From Candidatus Zixiibacteriota bacterium (GTDB lineage: Bacteria; Zixibacteria; MSB-5A5; RBG-16-43-9): a stretch of 51,975 nt of DNA. The notes beneath the pieces were generated by a model that had not been told where the DNA came from, did not search any database, and saw nothing but the letters and a program-made list of their open reading frames with translations. The translations under genes were made by a program, and so were the position numbers. Of this stretch, positions 41,635 to 50,992 are shown piece after piece; within the stretch, counting starts at the first letter, position 1; every line of letters starts with the position of its first letter. Where the stretch lies: positions 1 through 51,975 of the forward strand of contig JAUYBY010000057.1 in assembly GCA_030692925.1 (NCBI GenBank), in the 5' to 3' direction.

Positions 41635-43053
41635 CTACTTCTTTCTTAATAGTGTTTTGTAATAATTATTGTAAAACTCAGTGCTATCGCATTTGACCTT
41701 GTTTTCTTGCCAAATATATCCATGCGGTCTTTCAATTGCCATAGTAACTAGATTAAAAAGTACAATTGAAGTTGAATCATTAAAAACTTTCACATTTGAA
41801 ATTCTGGTAGAGTGAAAGGTAATCTTCTGCGCCTGAATCTTATATTCACCCATACGCACATTAGACAACCAGAATCTTCCAAGGGTGTCGGTTTTTGTGC
41901 CTATTGTTGGCATTCCTTCAACATAGACTACAGCTCCAGAAAGAGGTCGCATAGTCTGTTTATCAACAACTATTCCTGCAATATTCCCGGTCTTATATCT
42001 TGAATCTTTAGTAACTGGTTGGATATAAAATATCTCCTCAAACTTTTTCCTGAAAAAACAACTGCTGTCGCAGGCTATAATCGCATCCTCATGCTCTATC
42101 AGAGGAGGCTCGACTGACAACAACCCAGGAACTATACCAAAATTGACAATGGAGGTGGAATCTGGAGCAATCTTTATCCCTTTTGCTTCTGTCATCTTAT
42201 AGTCATAATGCCATTCATAAGTTTCCGTTTTATATAAACCACTTTCTCCTCTGGCATACATCTCATATTCTCCCGGCTCTATTCCAGAGAAAAAATACCT
42301 GCCTGAGGAATCAGCATAAGTTATTTTCCCCTTGGTTTTCTGCTTTATCCGTACTGTATCCCCTCGAACATCCTTAAACTGCATGATCTCATCCCATTCA
42401 CCTGAAAGCCTTACGAGCCCAACCAGAGCTCCAGGTAGCGGTCCGCCTGAATAAACTACTCCTGCTATATTCCCAGTTCCAAGGTTTTTTTTCTGTGTAA
42501 TTTTCATCTGGTCATTGTCAAACTGAATCAGCCCCTCTGGGTAACGTGATAATCGAACTTCTATTACCGTATCACCATTTATTATTATCTTTCTTGCAGA
42601 ATCTATGACGACTTCCTTCTTCGCCGATGAGAGATCAAGCTTCATCAAATATTCGAGATCCATCTTAACAAAAGAAGCGCTGTCAATTTCCGCTGTTCCT
42701 TTGACCTTACAATTCAGTGCTGGTCGAGGGAGAGTATCTGATAAGAGGATAAGAATTGTGGTCGAATCGGGCCACACCAACACAGGTTTAAAAAAGGATT
42801 TAATACATTTATCTCCGGTGACCGCAACTATGTATGCTCCAGGGATTATATTTGAGATGAGAAATTTTCCATTTGAATCTGTTCTTGCCTTTTTTTCAAG
42901 AATACTAACCTGGACATCTGTCAAAGGTTTTCCTTCGCATACCACTATTCCAGCTATGTTACCGGCTTTAGTCTCTTTAACAAAACCTCTATTTAAAACC
43001 ACTGCGAACAAAACCACCAAAATCAATCCAGTCAAAATACAATTCTTTTTCAT
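41635..43053 (-). CDS. Exported repeat protein with carboxypeptidase-regulatory-like domains
   Basis: The protein has 472 residues. An N-terminal helix (LTGLILVVLFAVVLN) suggests secretion. Three repeats each start GNIAG(I/V)V, e.g. 'GNIAGIVVCEGKPLTDVQV', 'GNIAGVVYSGGPLPGALVG' and 'GNIAGIVVDKQTMRPLSGA'. They continue with 'GKFLISNIIPGAYIVAV'-like lines, the pattern of carboxypeptidase-regulatory-like (CarboxypepD_reg) beta-sandwich domains. It sits between a response regulator and a sensor kinase and is read in the same direction. Function unknown. Confidence 0.75.
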   Translation of the reverse strand: MKKNCILTGLILVVLFAVVLNRGFVKETKAGNIAGIVVCEGKPLTDVQVSILEKKARTDSNGKFLISNIIPGAYIVAVTGDKCIKSFFKPVLVWPDSTTILILLSDTLPRPALNCKVKGTAEIDSASFVKMDLEYLMKLDLSSAKKEVVIDSARKIIINGDTVIEVRLSRYPEGLIQFDNDQMKITQKKNLGTGNIAGVVYSGGPLPGALVGLVRLSGEWDEIMQFKDVRGDTVRIKQKTKGKITYADSSGRYFFSGIEPGEYEMYARGESGLYKTETYEWHYDYKMTEAKGIKIAPDSTSIVNFGIVPGLLSVEPPLIEHEDAIIACDSSCFFRKKFEEIFYIQPVTKDSRYKTGNIAGIVVDKQTMRPLSGAVVYVEGMPTIGTKTDTLGRFWLSNVRMGEYKIQAQKITFHSTRISNVKVFNDSTSIVLFNLVTMAIERPHGYIWQENKVKCDSTEFYNNYYKTLLRKK

Positions 43054-43064
43054 AGTTCTTCTTC

Positions 43065-44699
43065 CTAAAACGGTAAATACACTGTAAACTTTGACCCTTT
43101 ATTCACCTCGCTTTTGACTTCGATATACCCCTGGTGGTCTGCGATTATCTTCTTGCAAACCGGCAAGCCCAGGCCTGAGCCTTTGGGCTTGGTGGTGAAA
43201 AAGGGGATATATAGTTTCTGCAGATTTTCTTCACTTATCCCGGAGCCGGTATCCTCAACCTTGAAGATAGCGAAATCCTCGTTTCTTTTAGTCCTTATAG
43301 TCAAGGTCCCTCCTTCAGGCATCGCATCAATCGCATTTTCTATCAGGTTGAAAAGAACCTGCTCTATCCGTTTGGGGTCGAAATTCACAATGGAAGGTTC
43401 CAGTGAGAACCTGGTTTTTAACCAGATGCCGTTATATCTTAACTTACCCCTGAACACCTCTATAGCATCTTTAATCAGCAGATTCAAATCCTTTTTCTCA
43501 TAATTTAACCTGGTAGCTTTTGAATAGTCCAAGATCTCAGAGGTTATGCTCTCTAACCTTTCGGTTTCCTTCACGATGATCTCCAGCTCGTGCGGCCCGA
43601 GCTTCCCTTCCACTGCTTTTCTTAAAGCCCGGCGAGCATAGCCGCCCATCGTCACCAGGGGGGTTTTTATCTCATGGGCTACAGTAGTGGCTAACTTTCC
43701 TATGTCCACCCATCTTTCAGCCTGCATGAGGTAGTTCTGGTTTTCCCTTAAAAGCTGGCTGGTGAGCTCTAATTCTTTTAGTTTTTGTTTCAGTTCTTCA
43801 TGCAGGATAATGTTCTCAATCTGGGAAGCAGCCTGGTTGGCAAAGGTCTCCAGCCCCACCTGGTCGTCCTCCAAAATCTTGTTCCCGGTGATAAGGTTAT
43901 CTACTGCCAGAATCCCTATGGCTTTATTTTCAGAAAATATCGGGACAAGCAAAAACCCTTTTGGACTTAGAAGTTCCAGGATCTTCCCCGGTTTTAGATT
44001 TGAGACTTCCTCCTCTTTTATATTGAAACTTCTTTTCTCTAAAATTGCCTTGATCGGAATATTCTCTTTTTCCTCCAGGGAAAAAGTGAGAGCCTTTATC
44101 TTAAAAGTTAATTCATTCTCCTGCTCCTCTGAGGAGAGTGCGTTCTCTAACATCTGCTCAAAAGTGACTTTCTCTTTTTTTATGTGTGACCAAATTTTGA
44201 AAGCTTCTTCTTGGTCCTTAGGGCCCAGGCCCATTCTCCCTTCTAAGGTTTGAGTTTTAGGATTTACCAGGAAGATGAATGCCCGGTTAAAACCGAATGC
44301 CTCCCCGGCTGTTACCCCGGTTAAGATTATCCTTAAAGTTTTATCCAGCTCCTTGGACTTGAGCAGGGCATCTGATACTTTTTTCAGGAGGGAAAGCTCC
44401 TCTAATTTCTTGTTAAGGTCCTGGTTTATCCTCTCCAGATAATTATCAAAGGTTTTCACCTGCCCGAGCAGAATTTTTAAAGACTCCTCTGCAATCCGGT
44501 CAGCGCTCCTTCTCCCAGTAGACCTGGAGGAAAGTTTCTGGAAGAAGCTGCATTCCAGACAGTTTCCCAACCTTTTATCTGAAGGAAGGAAAATTTCGAG
44601 CTTCTCCCCTGAAGCTAAAAGATTGACCCAGCAGTTCCCCTGCTCTTTTTTATCTGGAGAAAAACAAGAAAGAGGAATATCCAAAAAATCTGATTTCAT
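43065..44699 (-). CDS. Sensor histidine kinase with GAF domain and N-terminal cysteine cluster
   Basis: The protein has 544 residues from ATG 44699. GGAGGGGG lies just before it, and the longer frame to 44756 reads into the promoter. N-terminal C12, C23, C47 and C50 include CLEC and look like a metal- or redox-binding site. A coiled segment and a GAF-like domain follow (about 130-310). Then comes HisKA with H342 ('ATVAHEIKTPLVTMGGYA') and the ATPase domain ('NLIENAIDAMPEGG', 'DTGSGISEENL', 'GSGLGLPVCK'). It has no membrane helix, so it is a cytosolic sensor. Its likely partner is the single-domain regulator at 41240. Confidence 0.88.
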   Translation of the reverse strand: MKSDFLDIPLSCFSPDKKEQGNCWVNLLASGEKLEIFLPSDKRLGNCLECSFFQKLSSRSTGRRSADRIAEESLKILLGQVKTFDNYLERINQDLNKKLEELSLLKKVSDALLKSKELDKTLRIILTGVTAGEAFGFNRAFIFLVNPKTQTLEGRMGLGPKDQEEAFKIWSHIKKEKVTFEQMLENALSSEEQENELTFKIKALTFSLEEKENIPIKAILEKRSFNIKEEEVSNLKPGKILELLSPKGFLLVPIFSENKAIGILAVDNLITGNKILEDDQVGLETFANQAASQIENIILHEELKQKLKELELTSQLLRENQNYLMQAERWVDIGKLATTVAHEIKTPLVTMGGYARRALRKAVEGKLGPHELEIIVKETERLESITSEILDYSKATRLNYEKKDLNLLIKDAIEVFRGKLRYNGIWLKTRFSLEPSIVNFDPKRIEQVLFNLIENAIDAMPEGGTLTIRTKRNEDFAIFKVEDTGSGISEENLQKLYIPFFTTKPKGSGLGLPVCKKIIADHQGYIEVKSEVNKGSKFTVYLPF

Positions 44700-44727
44700 T
44701 TCCCCCTCCAAAAATTTGTTTAAATTT

Positions 44728-44756
44728 ACTATAAACTCTTCAAGGTAATTTGTCAA
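44728..44756 (-). promoter_or_regulatory. Near-consensus promoter of the sensor kinase gene
   Basis: On the minus strand TTGACA (44756-44751) and TATAGT (44733-44728) are separated by exactly 17 bases. The kinase start codon is at 44699, so the leader would be about 20-25 bases with GGAGGGGG in it. Confidence 0.75.
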
Positions 44757-44802
44757 GAATTTTATGTTGACATCGCGTAGATTTATTTTAACTTTTACCT
44801 TT

Positions 44803-45648
44803 ATGAAGAAATCCGAGTTCCAAAAAATTCAAGAGATAGTTAAAATCGCCTTAGAAGAAGACCTGGGAAAAGGAGATATAACCTCAGAGCTGATTATCCC
44901 GGAAAAACAAAAGGGGATGGGGTTTATCATAGCCAAAGAGAAAGGGATAATCGCCGGGCTGGAGGTGGCAAAATCGGTTTTCAAGCAGGTTGATCCCGGA
45001 TTAGTCTTTAAGCCCTTAGTAAGTGACGGAGACAAAGCGAGACCAAACCAGAAGGTCGCCCTGATCCGGGGAAAGGCAAAAAGTATCTTAGCTGGAGAAA
45101 GGACAGCCCTGAATTTTCTGCAGAGGCTTTCTGGAATTGCCACCCTTACTGGCGAGTTTGTCAGGAGAATCAGAGGCACCAGGGCGAAAATCTTAGATAC
45201 CCGCAAAACCACCCCCGGACTGAGGCTCTTGGAAAAGTATGCAGTAAAAAAGGGTGGAGGAGAGAACCACCGCCAAGGGCTTTATGATATGATCCTGATT
45301 AAAGATAATCATATTGAGGCAGCCGGGAGTATCCCTTTAGCAATCAGGAAAGCTCTGAGAAATAAAAAAGGACTTAAAATCGAAGTCGAAACCAGGAATT
45401 TTGGAGAGGTTAAAGAGGCTTTAAATTTTAAGATCGACCGGATAATGCTGGATAATTTCAAGCTGGAGGATTTAAAAAAAGCGGTCAAGCTCATCCGTTC
45501 AAAAAACAAAAAAGTGGAGATCGAAGCCTCAGGCAGGGTTAATCTGAAAAATGTTAGAAAAATAGCCCTGAGCGGTGTTGACTTCATATCCGTAGGAGCA
45601 CTGACCCATTCAGCCGAGGCTTTAGACTTCAGCCTTTTGCTGAAGTGA
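44803..45648 (+). CDS. nadC: Nicotinate-nucleotide pyrophosphorylase (carboxylating)
   Basis: The protein has 281 residues from ATG 44803. 'VKIALEEDLGKGDITSELIIP' is the NadC N-terminus. 'GERTALNFLQRLSGIATLTGEFV', 'ILDTRKTTPGLRLLEKYAVKKGGGENHR' and 'MLDNF' carry the active site. It converts quinolinate and PRPP to nicotinate mononucleotide in NAD synthesis. An in-frame ATG at 44764 lies over a TTGACA-like box (44767-44772), so I prefer the internal start; no Shine-Dalgarno is visible before it, so the mRNA could be leaderless. It is divergent from the kinase. Confidence 0.93.
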   Translation: MKKSEFQKIQEIVKIALEEDLGKGDITSELIIPEKQKGMGFIIAKEKGIIAGLEVAKSVFKQVDPGLVFKPLVSDGDKARPNQKVALIRGKAKSILAGERTALNFLQRLSGIATLTGEFVRRIRGTRAKILDTRKTTPGLRLLEKYAVKKGGGENHRQGLYDMILIKDNHIEAAGSIPLAIRKALRNKKGLKIEVETRNFGEVKEALNFKIDRIMLDNFKLEDLKKAVKLIRSKNKKVEIEASGRVNLKNVRKIALSGVDFISVGALTHSAEALDFSLLLK

Positions 45649-45652
45649 GGAT

Positions 45653-45979
45653 GTGCGGAGGTTTTTAGACCTCCAATGATTTAGAAATGTGGAAGGCTGA
45701 AGCCTTCCGCTACAAAAAATAGAAATGTAGCGGAGGTCTTTAGATCTCCAATGATTTAGAAATGTGGAAGGCTAAAGCCTTCCGCTACAAAAAAAATAGA
45801 AATGTAGCGGAGGTCTTCAGACCTCCAATGATTTAGAAATGTGGAAGGCTGAAGCCTTCCGCTACAAAAAATAGAAATGTAGCGGAGGTCTTTAGACCTC
45901 CAATGATTTAGAAATGTGGAAGGCTGAAGCCTTCCGCTACAAAAGAGATAGAAATGTAGCGGAGGTCTTCAGACCTCCA
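45653..45979. repeat. Tandem array of about four and a third family A repeats
   Basis: Copies start at 45653, 45727, 45804, 45879 and 45956, periods 74, 77, 75 and 77 bases; the last is partial. Each has GTAGCGGAGGTC, a GGAGGTC-type hairpin, ATGATTTAGAAATGTGG, and GGAAGGCTGAAGCCTTCCGC at the end. The linker between units is a short A-run plus ATAGAAAT. The units differ by single bases only. It lies between nadC and birA. Confidence 0.9.
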
Positions 45980-46102
45980 GGTTTTTTTCGTAGTGCGTCC
46001 CGCCGTTGGCGGGATCAGGTTTGCTTGGGTTGTGGAAGTGGAAATGCTATTCTTCCAAAAAGCATGACCTTTGATCATGGAAAAAAAGAAAAGTAAATAA
46101 CG
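45980..46102. other. Spacer after the repeat array
   Basis: Contains a TCCCGCCGTTGGCGGGA palindrome (about 45998-46014) and A-rich bases before birA. An open frame crossing the array into this spacer is not accepted as a gene. Confidence 0.5.
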
Positions 46103-47077
46103 ATGATCTCTGAGAGCATTCTTACCCTTTTGAAAAGAGAAAAGAAGTCTGGCGGGTTAAGTGCCAGTCTTCTTTCCTCTTCGTTAAGTCTGCCCACCTC
46201 TTCAGTTTATGAAGGGATTGCGGAATTGAGAAAACTCGGGTATAAAATTGAAACTGAAAAAGGAAAAATTTATCGCCTGACCTCAGTGCCAGATAGCCTC
46301 ATACCTTTAGAGATTCACGATAACCTTAAAACTAAAATCTTAGGGAAAAGAATCCTCTCTTACCGCACTCTAAAATCGACCAATGACTTAGCTTATAGAT
46401 TAGCTGAAGAAAAAGCTCCTGAAGGGACTTTAATCGTGGCTGAAAAACAGACTGCAGGAAAAGGAAGACTGGGCAGAAAATGGCTCTCTCCTCCGGAAAG
46501 GGGAATCTGGATGAGTTTGATCTTAAGACCCAAAATCCCGCCAGCCAAAGCACCCGGACTTTCCTTATGTACTGGTTTAGCTTTAGTCAAGACTATAAGA
46601 GAGAAAACCGGACTTCAGGCAGACCTGAAATGGCCCAACGATTGCTTGATCGAAGGAAAGAAATTCGCCGGGATTCTTTTAGAGCTATCAGCAGAGCTGG
46701 ATAAAGTAAACTTCGTCATAATAGGAGTAGGAATAAATGTGAACCAGGTCCAGAACGATTTCCCTAAAAATCTGAAAGGTAAAGCCACTTCCATCCTTAT
46801 GGAATCAGGCAAAAGATACTCCAGGGTTGAACTCCTAAAGACTTTTTTAGAGAAATTGGAAAAAATCTATCTGAATTTCAAAACCTTTGGACTGAAATTC
46901 TATCTGGACGAGATAAAAGGCTCTTCTTCCATCATGTTGGGACATAAAGTGAAGCTTCTATACGGAAAGGAGAAGATCAGGGGCATCGTCAAAGACATTG
47001 ATGAGAACGGTTCCTTAATCCTTGAAACTCGCAGCCGCCTGAGAACCATAAGCTCCGGCGAGGTAACCTTGATTTAA
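46103..47077 (+). CDS. birA: Biotin-[acetyl-CoA-carboxylase] ligase with N-terminal HTH
   Basis: The protein has 324 residues. A winged-helix N-terminus (about 1-65, 'GGLSASLLSSSLSLPTSSVYEGIAELRKLGY') precedes the ligase. 'ILSYRTLKSTNDLA', 'EKQTAGKGRLGRKWLSPPERGIWMSLILRP' with the GRGRxG-type loop spelled GKGRLG, and 'DLKWPNDCLIEGKKFAGIL' are typical of BirA. It biotinylates acetyl-CoA carboxylase and can act as a repressor through the HTH. Only weak Shine-Dalgarno pairing is seen. Confidence 0.93.
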   Translation: MISESILTLLKREKKSGGLSASLLSSSLSLPTSSVYEGIAELRKLGYKIETEKGKIYRLTSVPDSLIPLEIHDNLKTKILGKRILSYRTLKSTNDLAYRLAEEKAPEGTLIVAEKQTAGKGRLGRKWLSPPERGIWMSLILRPKIPPAKAPGLSLCTGLALVKTIREKTGLQADLKWPNDCLIEGKKFAGILLELSAELDKVNFVIIGVGINVNQVQNDFPKNLKGKATSILMESGKRYSRVELLKTFLEKLEKIYLNFKTFGLKFYLDEIKGSSSIMLGHKVKLLYGKEKIRGIVKDIDENGSLILETRSRLRTISSGEVTLI

Positions 47078-47083
47078 AAACCC

Positions 47084-47158
47084 TGGAGTGTAAACCTTTC
47101 CTACGGATCCGCTTCTCGGATAGGTTTACCTTTGATAAATCTGAAGCTTTATACTCCA
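47084..47158. repeat. Family B repeat with GGATCC insertion
   Basis: The outer ends TGGAGTGTAAA and TTATACTCCA are inverted. The first hairpin AACCTT/AGGTTT carries TCCTACGGATCCGCTTCTC at its tip, the same insertion as at 24331. The second hairpin is a CTGAAGCTTT form. It lies between birA and coaX. Confidence 0.8.
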
Positions 47159-47178
47159 ATCAACTTTCAGGAGGAAAT

Positions 47179-47961
47179 ATGCTTATATGTATAGACATTG
47201 GAAACACCAACACCGTGATTGGCATATTTATAAAAAACATTTTGAGGAACTACTATCGTGTATCCTCCAATCATTTTTTGACTATGGACGAATGCGGAAT
47301 ACTAATCCGGCAACTGATCGGGAAGGTCAAAACCGAGAAGATCGAAGGGGTGGTCATTGCTTCAGTTGTGCCAGCCCTGACCACTGTGTATGAGGAGATG
47401 AGCAATAAATACCTGCATACTGAGCCGGTTATAATCTCCTCAAAATTACCTTTGGGGATGAAGATACTTTACGATAACCCCGAACAGGTTGGCGCAGATA
47501 GGATCGCCAATGCCATAGCCGCTTTTGAAATCTATGGAGGCCCGGTCATCGTAGTGGATTTAGGCACAGCCACTACTTTTGATGTTATTTCTGAAAAAGG
47601 CGAATACCTTGGAGGAGTAATATCTCCAGGAATCGAGACCTCTTCTGCTAACCTTTTCCAAAAGGCTGCACTCCTTTCTAAAGTGGAACTCAAAAAACCG
47701 AAAAAGGTCATCGGCACAAACACCCAGGAAAGCCTTAAGTCAGGGATAATCTATGGAGCAGTTGGTCAGATAGACGAGATAGTTAAAAGGATAGAAAAAG
47801 AGCTGAAACATATTCCTAAGATAATAGGCACAGGCGGGTTAGCAGAGTTGATTTATAAGGAATCAAGCTCCATTCAGAAAATTGACCCTACCTTAACCCT
47901 GAAGGGGCTTAAAATCATTTATGACAGAGTAAAAAAATCAAATAAAATAAAGAAAATCTGA
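47179..47961 (+). CDS. coaX: Type III pantothenate kinase
   Basis: The protein has 260 residues. 'MLICIDIGNTNTVIGIF' has the first ASKHA-type loop, 'PEQVGADRIANAIAAFEIYG' and 'VVDLGTATTFDVISEKGEYLGGVISPGI' the conserved core. It makes 4'-phosphopantothenate for coenzyme A. CAGGAGG precedes ATG 47179. The birA-coaX neighbourhood is common in bacteria. Confidence 0.94.
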   Translation: MLICIDIGNTNTVIGIFIKNILRNYYRVSSNHFLTMDECGILIRQLIGKVKTEKIEGVVIASVVPALTTVYEEMSNKYLHTEPVIISSKLPLGMKILYDNPEQVGADRIANAIAAFEIYGGPVIVVDLGTATTFDVISEKGEYLGGVISPGIETSSANLFQKAALLSKVELKKPKKVIGTNTQESLKSGIIYGAVGQIDEIVKRIEKELKHIPKIIGTGGLAELIYKESSSIQKIDPTLTLKGLKIIYDRVKKSNKIKKI

Positions 47962-48277
47962 GTAATTATTGGAAAAATAATCGAGCTTAAGATAATTTTA
48001 ACATTTGACTTGATAATACTGAAATTTTAAATAAAATTTTACTTGCTTTTTAAAAGCTAAGATTATATCTTTTGTCAATCCTTAGCAATCTTCAAGATGG
48101 AGTGCTAAAAAAGTCGCATATTTTGTTTTGAGACAAAAGGATAGGAAACAGGGAACTTTGGACTAAGATGACGTTTGTTCTGTCAAATTCTGTGTTCGAC
48201 AGAGCAAAGATTGTCCGTATTGAAACTAAACTTATAAACTATTAAACCTTCTAAACTATCAAGAAAGGAGGATCTTT
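47962..48277. promoter_or_regulatory. groESL upstream region with CIRCE and A/T-rich promoter zone
   Basis: A TTGACT box at 48005-48010 is followed by A/T-rich sequence but no well-spaced -10; TAAAAT at 48032 is 21 bases away. CIRCE is at 48082-48108. The 169 bases from CIRCE to groES contain TCTGTC...GACAGA (about 48179-48202) as a weak hairpin. No gene is seen. Confidence 0.55.
48082..48108. promoter_or_regulatory. CIRCE operator (HrcA-binding)
   Basis: TTAGCAATC (48082-48090), nine bases, GAGTGCTAA (48100-48108). This is the CIRCE inverted repeat (TTAGCACTC-N9-GAGTGCTAA) with one mismatch in the left arm. CIRCE is bound by HrcA, so the groESL genes are probably repressed by HrcA and relieved under heat stress. 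Confidence 0.9.
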
Positions 48278-48565
48278 ATGAAGGTTAAACCGTTGGGTGA
48301 CAGAGTCTTAATTAAACCCTTAGAGGCAAAAGACGTCAAGAAGAGTGGAATTATCATCCCGGACACTGCCAAAGAAAAGCCCCAGGAAGGGGAAGTAATT
48401 GAAGTTGGTCCAGGTAGAGTAACTGAGGAGGGAGATAGGATAGATATGGAAGTCAAAAAAGGGGATAAAGTTTTATATGGAAAATATTCCGGCACTGAAG
48501 TGACCATTGATGATGTGGAATACCTGATAATGAGAGAAAGCGATATCTTAGCCATAATCGGCTAA
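48278..48565 (+). CDS. groES: Co-chaperonin GroES
   Basis: The protein has 95 residues. '[44 protein letters not shown]' includes the mobile loop. It forms the GroEL lid. AAAGGAGG lies before the start. The next gene is groEL, 41 bases on. Confidence 0.97.
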   Translation: MKVKPLGDRVLIKPLEAKDVKKSGIIIPDTAKEKPQEGEVIEVGPGRVTEEGDRIDMEVKKGDKVLYGKYSGTEVTIDDVEYLIMRESDILAIIG

Positions 48566-48585
48566 GTTCTTAACTATTAAAATGA

Positions 48586-50244
<1,659 letters not shown>

Positions 50245-50992
50245 AGACAATAACGGATGACGAATATCGGATAACGGATAAATAAAAAACTAATATTTCT
50301 GCTGACCGTTGGTCTCCAGACCAACGGTCTGTAATCTGTAGGGGCGACCTTTCATCTTGAGCGAAGTCGAAGGAGGGGTTGCCCTTTATATTTTCATAGA
50401 GCGCCCCTTTCCCGCAAGGGATCCGTAGGATAGGGTCGCAAAAAAAATAGAGACGCATCGCCATGCGTCTCTACAGATTTTGGAGTGCATTGACCGTGTC
50501 AATGCCGCTCCGGTTCGGACTATGCACTCCAAAGTAAAATATTGATTGACTATCCCCCAAATTTCGTTATGATTAAACTAAAGAAGCCTTGATTTCGTTT
50601 AATTTTAGGCGGTAAGGGTGTCCGTCCTACGGATTTGTTTCAAGGATGGCAACGAAAGGAAAGATTCACAGCAGAATTAGCGGATTAAGCAGACGGTTAT
50701 AACAGATTATCTGCTTAATCATCATAATCAGCCTCAAGGTCAAATTCGACTGTGAGAACTCAGTTTTCCCTCTCTCCTCTACGAGCCGTAAGGCTTTTAT
50801 CGGCTTGTGGGAGAGGGGGAAATAAAATGATTTCACCCTCCCTTTTATTCCCTCCTCTACGAGGAGCAATGCCTCCGTAGGACCGTAAGGCTTTTATCGG
50901 CCGTCAAGGGAGGGAAAAATGAAGAACCTGTAGGCGGGGCTCCCAGCCCCGCACAAGGTAAAGCTGAAGCTTTACACTCCAGCATCTTTGAT
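50245..50992. repeat. Repeat-filled gap of about 750 bases
   Basis: Contains a CCGTTGGTCTCCAGACCAAC hairpin (about 50306-50325), TAGAGACGCATCGCCATGCG-type palindrome (about 50449-50475) and family B-like 50481-50531 with CATTGACCGTGTCAATG inside. Two related stretches with CCGTAAGGCTTTTATCGG follow (about 50785 and 50883), each framed by CTCTCC/GGGAGAG or CCCTCC/GGGAGG ends. A half family B (AAAGCTGAAGCTTTACACTC) sits at 50960-50979. I see no gene; short open frames here run through repeats. Confidence 0.7.

Noticed and set aside
45653-45979. Tandem array that could look like a CRISPR
   Set aside because: The whole 74-77 base unit is repeated with no variable spacer sequence, and no cas gene is nearby. 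It is a tandem MITE/REP-like array.
45914-46096. Open frame of 60 codons across the repeat array
   Set aside because: It reads through repeat units and a GC palindrome, has no ribosome-binding site and an arginine-rich, low-complexity product.
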